This document shows positions 6,084-7,882 of a stretch of DNA of 7,882 bases, piece after piece. The notes beneath the pieces are model-generated. The model worked only from the letters and a program-made list of their open reading frames with translations. It made no database searches and was not told where the DNA came from. The stretch spans positions 1 to 7,882 of the forward strand of contig CAYSCH010000419.1 of NCBI GenBank assembly GCA_964429355.1, given 5' to 3'. The DNA is from JAAYAY01 sp964429355 (GTDB taxonomy: Bacteria; Planctomycetota; Planctomycetia; Pirellulales; Thermoguttaceae). Both the position numbers and the translations under genes were made by a program. How positions within the stretch are numbered: the stretch's first letter is position 1; each line of letters begins with the position of its first letter.

Positions 6084-6836
6084 TCACATGACCTCAAACA
6101 CGTACTTGAGGTTGAAGTAGATGCCGACCGCGATGAACAACCAGCCGGTTGCCATGCGAGCCCACCATTCAATCGTGGAGAGCACGTTGTAAGCCTTGCC
6201 GACGGCCTTGGCACTATACGCCAGAAGCGTGGCCACAACCAGAACCGGCAGCGCCGTGCCGATCCCGTAGACCAGCGGCAGAACCAGCGAGCCGCCCGGG
6301 ATCGACGCCTCGGGCAGCGCGATCCCGACCTTTTCGAGCACGGCCGTGATCGCGCCCGCCTCGGAACCCATGGTGAGGGCCAGGAGACCGAAGAACCAGG
6401 CGGCCGAGGTCGGACAGAACGAGACTGCGAACAGGATTCCCAGCAGTAACGCACCCCAGATTCCCATCGCGTCGACCCGCTTCTGCATGCCCTCGCTCAT
6501 CATGGTGCCGCCACTGCTGATGGTGATCAAGCCGACGAGGAACATGCCCAAGATCAAGAAGACCGGCCCGAGGACGATGTGCATGGACGACTGCAGGAAG
6601 ACGGAAACGGCAGGGATCGACATCGCCGTGGTCGTCAGCAGCGTCGCCAGGGCCAGGTAGAGCAGGCATCGCCCCAAGGTGTAGAGCAGGCCGGCATGGA
6701 TGACCGCCCGGGAGTCCTCCACCTTGCGCCCGATGTAGGAGACCGCGGCAATATTGGTCGCCAACGGGCAGGGGCTGATCGAAGTCAGGATGCCCAGATA
6801 GAGGGCCGCCCCGACGTATAGCAGATAGGCAAGCAA
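6084..6836 (-). CDS. arsG: CcdA/DsbD-like membrane protein of the ArsG type
   Basis: The protein (250 residues from TTG 6836) has the CcdA/DsbD transmembrane fold, about six helices, with a cysteine in each symmetric half: SISPCPLATN in the first and SFCPTSAAWFF in the second (C44 and C162 when counted from GTG 6899). In CcdA and DsbD the matching pair passes electrons across the membrane to extracytoplasmic thioredoxin-like proteins. Sequence and neighbours match what I recall as the ArsG family, named for efflux of aromatic arsenicals. Whether it moves electrons or a substrate is open; the retained cysteines favour electron transfer. TTG 6836 has GGAG at 6844-6847 seven bases upstream and is preferred over GTG 6899, which adds 21 odd residues and has no ribosome-binding site. 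It follows the ArsF-like gene by 77 bases. Confidence 0.82.
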   Translation of the reverse strand: MLAYLLYVGAALYLGILTSISPCPLATNIAAVSYIGRKVEDSRAVIHAGLLYTLGRCLLYLALATLLTTTAMSIPAVSVFLQSSMHIVLGPVFLILGMFLVGLITISSGGTMMSEGMQKRVDAMGIWGALLLGILFAVSFCPTSAAWFFGLLALTMGSEAGAITAVLEKVGIALPEASIPGGSLVLPLVYGIGTALPVLVVATLLAYSAKAVGKAYNVLSTIEWWARMATGWLFIAVGIYFNLKYVFEVM

Positions 6837-6843
6837 CGGAGGT

Positions 6844-6847
6844 CTCC
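6844..6847 (-). promoter_or_regulatory. Ribosome-binding site that decides the ArsG-like start
   Basis: On the minus strand this reads GGAG, followed by ACCTCCG and then TTG (6836-6834). The 7-base spacing is ideal, and the hydrophobic N-terminus begins at once. This is why I prefer the TTG to the upstream GTG at 6899. Confidence 0.55.
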
Positions 6848-6913
6848 AATTTGTGTTACGCCATGCATTGACGGAATGAGTGGCGACAGGACAAAGCACG
6901 GTCGCACACTATC

Positions 6914-7351
6914 TCACTTGGCCGCCGTCTGGCAGGCCGCAACGTTGTCCTGGACATACTTGATAAACGCCTTCTTGTCGCCTGCGTGTGTCCAGATCTC
7001 CTTCAAGTTCCTGTATTCTGCCACCTTGTTGTCCACCACTTTGGCCACGATCAACGCCGGGCCTGTGATCTGATAGGCCTTGGTGAAGGCGGCGTTGTTC
7101 TTGTTCTGGAAATCGATGTAGTGAAACTCGACCGTCCCACCCTTGAGCTGTGTGGCAAATCCGCTTCCGATCGCTTCCTCCGAGTAACTGCCCATTTTCA
7201 GGCACGTGGGACAACGCTGGGTACGATGGAAGTAGATGGCAACCACACGATCCTTCGGCGGTGCCTTCGGGGCATCCGCAGCAGCCGCGCACTGGGCAAA
7301 AACCGAAAGAAAGAGGGCCAATCCGGCAACAATCAGCGTGAAACGTTTCAT
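6914..7351 (-). CDS. arsF: Secreted thioredoxin-like CPTC protein, ArsF type
   Basis: The 145-residue protein has a Sec signal peptide (basic MKRF, hydrophobic core to about 20, Ala-rich cleavage region 22-25), so it acts outside the cytoplasm. The mature part starts as a thioredoxin fold: strand RVVAIYFH, then CPTC at 47-50 as the redox-active pair, and later VEFHYIDF, ALIVAKVVDNKVAEY and LKEIWTHAGDKKAFIKYV. A lone Cys140 sits near the C-terminus. The pattern YFH-x3-RCPTC with the closing W-x3-GDK-x-AF block matches the family annotated as ArsF (nitrophenyl compound nitroreductase subunit), from memory. It is a clear paralogue of the gene before it. The start is well fixed: AAGGAG at 7358-7363 sits 6 bases before ATG 7351. 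Its likely redox partner is the CcdA-like protein next downstream. Confidence 0.82.
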   Translation of the reverse strand: MKRFTLIVAGLALFLSVFAQCAAAADAPKAPPKDRVVAIYFHRTQRCPTCLKMGSYSEEAIGSGFATQLKGGTVEFHYIDFQNKNNAAFTKAYQITGPALIVAKVVDNKVAEYRNLKEIWTHAGDKKAFIKYVQDNVAACQTAAK

Positions 7352-7357
7352 CTGGAA

Positions 7358-7363
7358 CTCCTT
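7358..7363 (-). promoter_or_regulatory. Strong Shine-Dalgarno before the ArsF-like gene
   Basis: Minus-strand AAGGAG followed by a 6-base spacer and ATG 7351. It is the strongest ribosome-binding site in the window, in the 28-base gap after the preceding gene, so high independent translation of this small secreted protein is likely. Confidence 0.7.
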
Positions 7364-7379
7364 ATCAGCTATCGGTCAA

Positions 7380-7882
7380 TCATTCGGGTAAGGGTGCGTC
7401 GGCCGCGCTGTTGCTCTGGGGCAGGGGAGGTGGCGAATTGCCAGGTAGGGGTATGTCGAGCAGGTTGGGTTCTTCCGGCGACTCGGCGAGCGGAGTTGCT
7501 TCCGCCATCGTCGGGCCTGTTTCCGTCGATTCAGCGGGCGAGACGCTTTCGGTCAGCATCTGACGGATCTCGGCCCGCACGAACTCGGTAAATGCCGGCT
7601 TGTCGCCCACCAGGGCCCAGACCTGGTCGAGACGCTTCCAGTTCTCGATCTTGCCGCCGTTCATTTGGGCCAGCACCACATTGGCCATGTGAACGTCAAA
7701 CTGCTTGGCAAGATCGGTTCCTTCGGGCTTGTCGTAGTTCAAGACCTTCCACGCAATCTGGCTGCTTTCGAGCTCGTCGGCAAAATCGTTCTGGACCGTC
7801 TCGTGGGCCTGAGATTCGATCGCCCGACAGGTGGGGCAGCGGATGTCGCCGTGAAAGTAGTAGACGACCAGGCCGTTTTCGA
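7380..7882 (-). CDS. Thioredoxin-like CPTC protein with proline-rich tail, partial (ArsF/ArsE type)
   Basis: The gene runs off the right edge; 167 codons including the stop codon are visible. The frame begins ENGLVVYYFHGDIRCPTC, then continues through KVLNYD, a segment AQMNGGKIENWKRLDQVWAL and GDKPAFTEFV, matching the downstream paralogue (6914-7351) block by block. CPTC is the expected redox pair of a thioredoxin fold. After about visible residue 110 the protein becomes a low-complexity Ser/Glu/Pro-rich tail of roughly 55 residues ending in PLPE, which the paralogue lacks. The missing N-terminus probably holds a signal peptide or anchor, but that is not seen. It sits 28 bases before the next gene and is the first visible operon member; whether it should be called ArsE or a second ArsF cannot be decided here. 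Confidence 0.82.
   Translation of the reverse strand, partial: ENGLVVYYFHGDIRCPTCRAIESQAHETVQNDFADELESSQIAWKVLNYDKPEGTDLAKQFDVHMANVVLAQMNGGKIENWKRLDQVWALVGDKPAFTEFVRAEIRQMLTESVSPAESTETGPTMAEATPLAESPEEPNLLDIPLPGNSPPPLPQSNSAADAPLPE

Noticed and set aside
1..7882. CRISPR array, tRNA, rRNA or riboswitch
   Set aside because: No regularly spaced repeats with unique spacers, no cloverleaf or rRNA sequence, and no recognised riboswitch motif were seen on either strand by eye.

Overview
The window looks like chromosomal DNA of a planctomycete (Planctomycetota, possibly Pirellulales or a relative). The strongest marker is a DUF1559 / H-X9-DG protein at 427-1200, a family greatly expanded in that phylum. 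GC-rich coding and several genes without a Shine-Dalgarno sequence fit, but lineage below phylum cannot be settled from the sequence alone.

The left part (1-2954) is accessory-type DNA read on the + strand. It opens with two copies of a 22-bp repeat that resemble the terminal repeats of an IS21-type insertion sequence (1-53). Small, loosely packed genes follow: a degenerate DUF1559 pseudopilin-like protein (427-1200), a 105-aa conserved-looking hypothetical (1596-1913), a doubtful small membrane peptide (2029-2223), a lipoprotein (2293-2727), and a 56-codon gene remnant with no start (2784-2954). They are separated by long non-coding spacers holding three diverged copies of one repeat family (180-241, 1278-1339, 1908-2007). 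The third copy folds into a two-part stem and runs from the stop codon of one gene to just before the next ORF. The layout resembles a decayed integron-type cassette array, but this is an inference.

The right part (2944-7882) is a compact operon on the - strand, running off the right edge. In order of transcription it encodes a thioredoxin-like CPTC protein with a proline-rich tail (partial), a second secreted thioredoxin-like CPTC protein of the ArsF type, a CcdA/DsbD-like six-helix-type membrane protein of the ArsG type, an HlyD/DevB membrane-fusion protein, a DevC/MacB-type permease and a LolD/DevA-type ATPase. Genes overlap or nearly touch, so they should be co-translated. The first three resemble the arsEFG set linked to aromatic organoarsenicals; the last three form a complete inner-membrane part of a DevBCA/MacAB-type exporter. 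Together they suggest a coupled system: an extracytoplasmic thiol-redox module tied to an efflux pump. The substrate is not shown by the sequence. The two halves converge at about 2944-2954.
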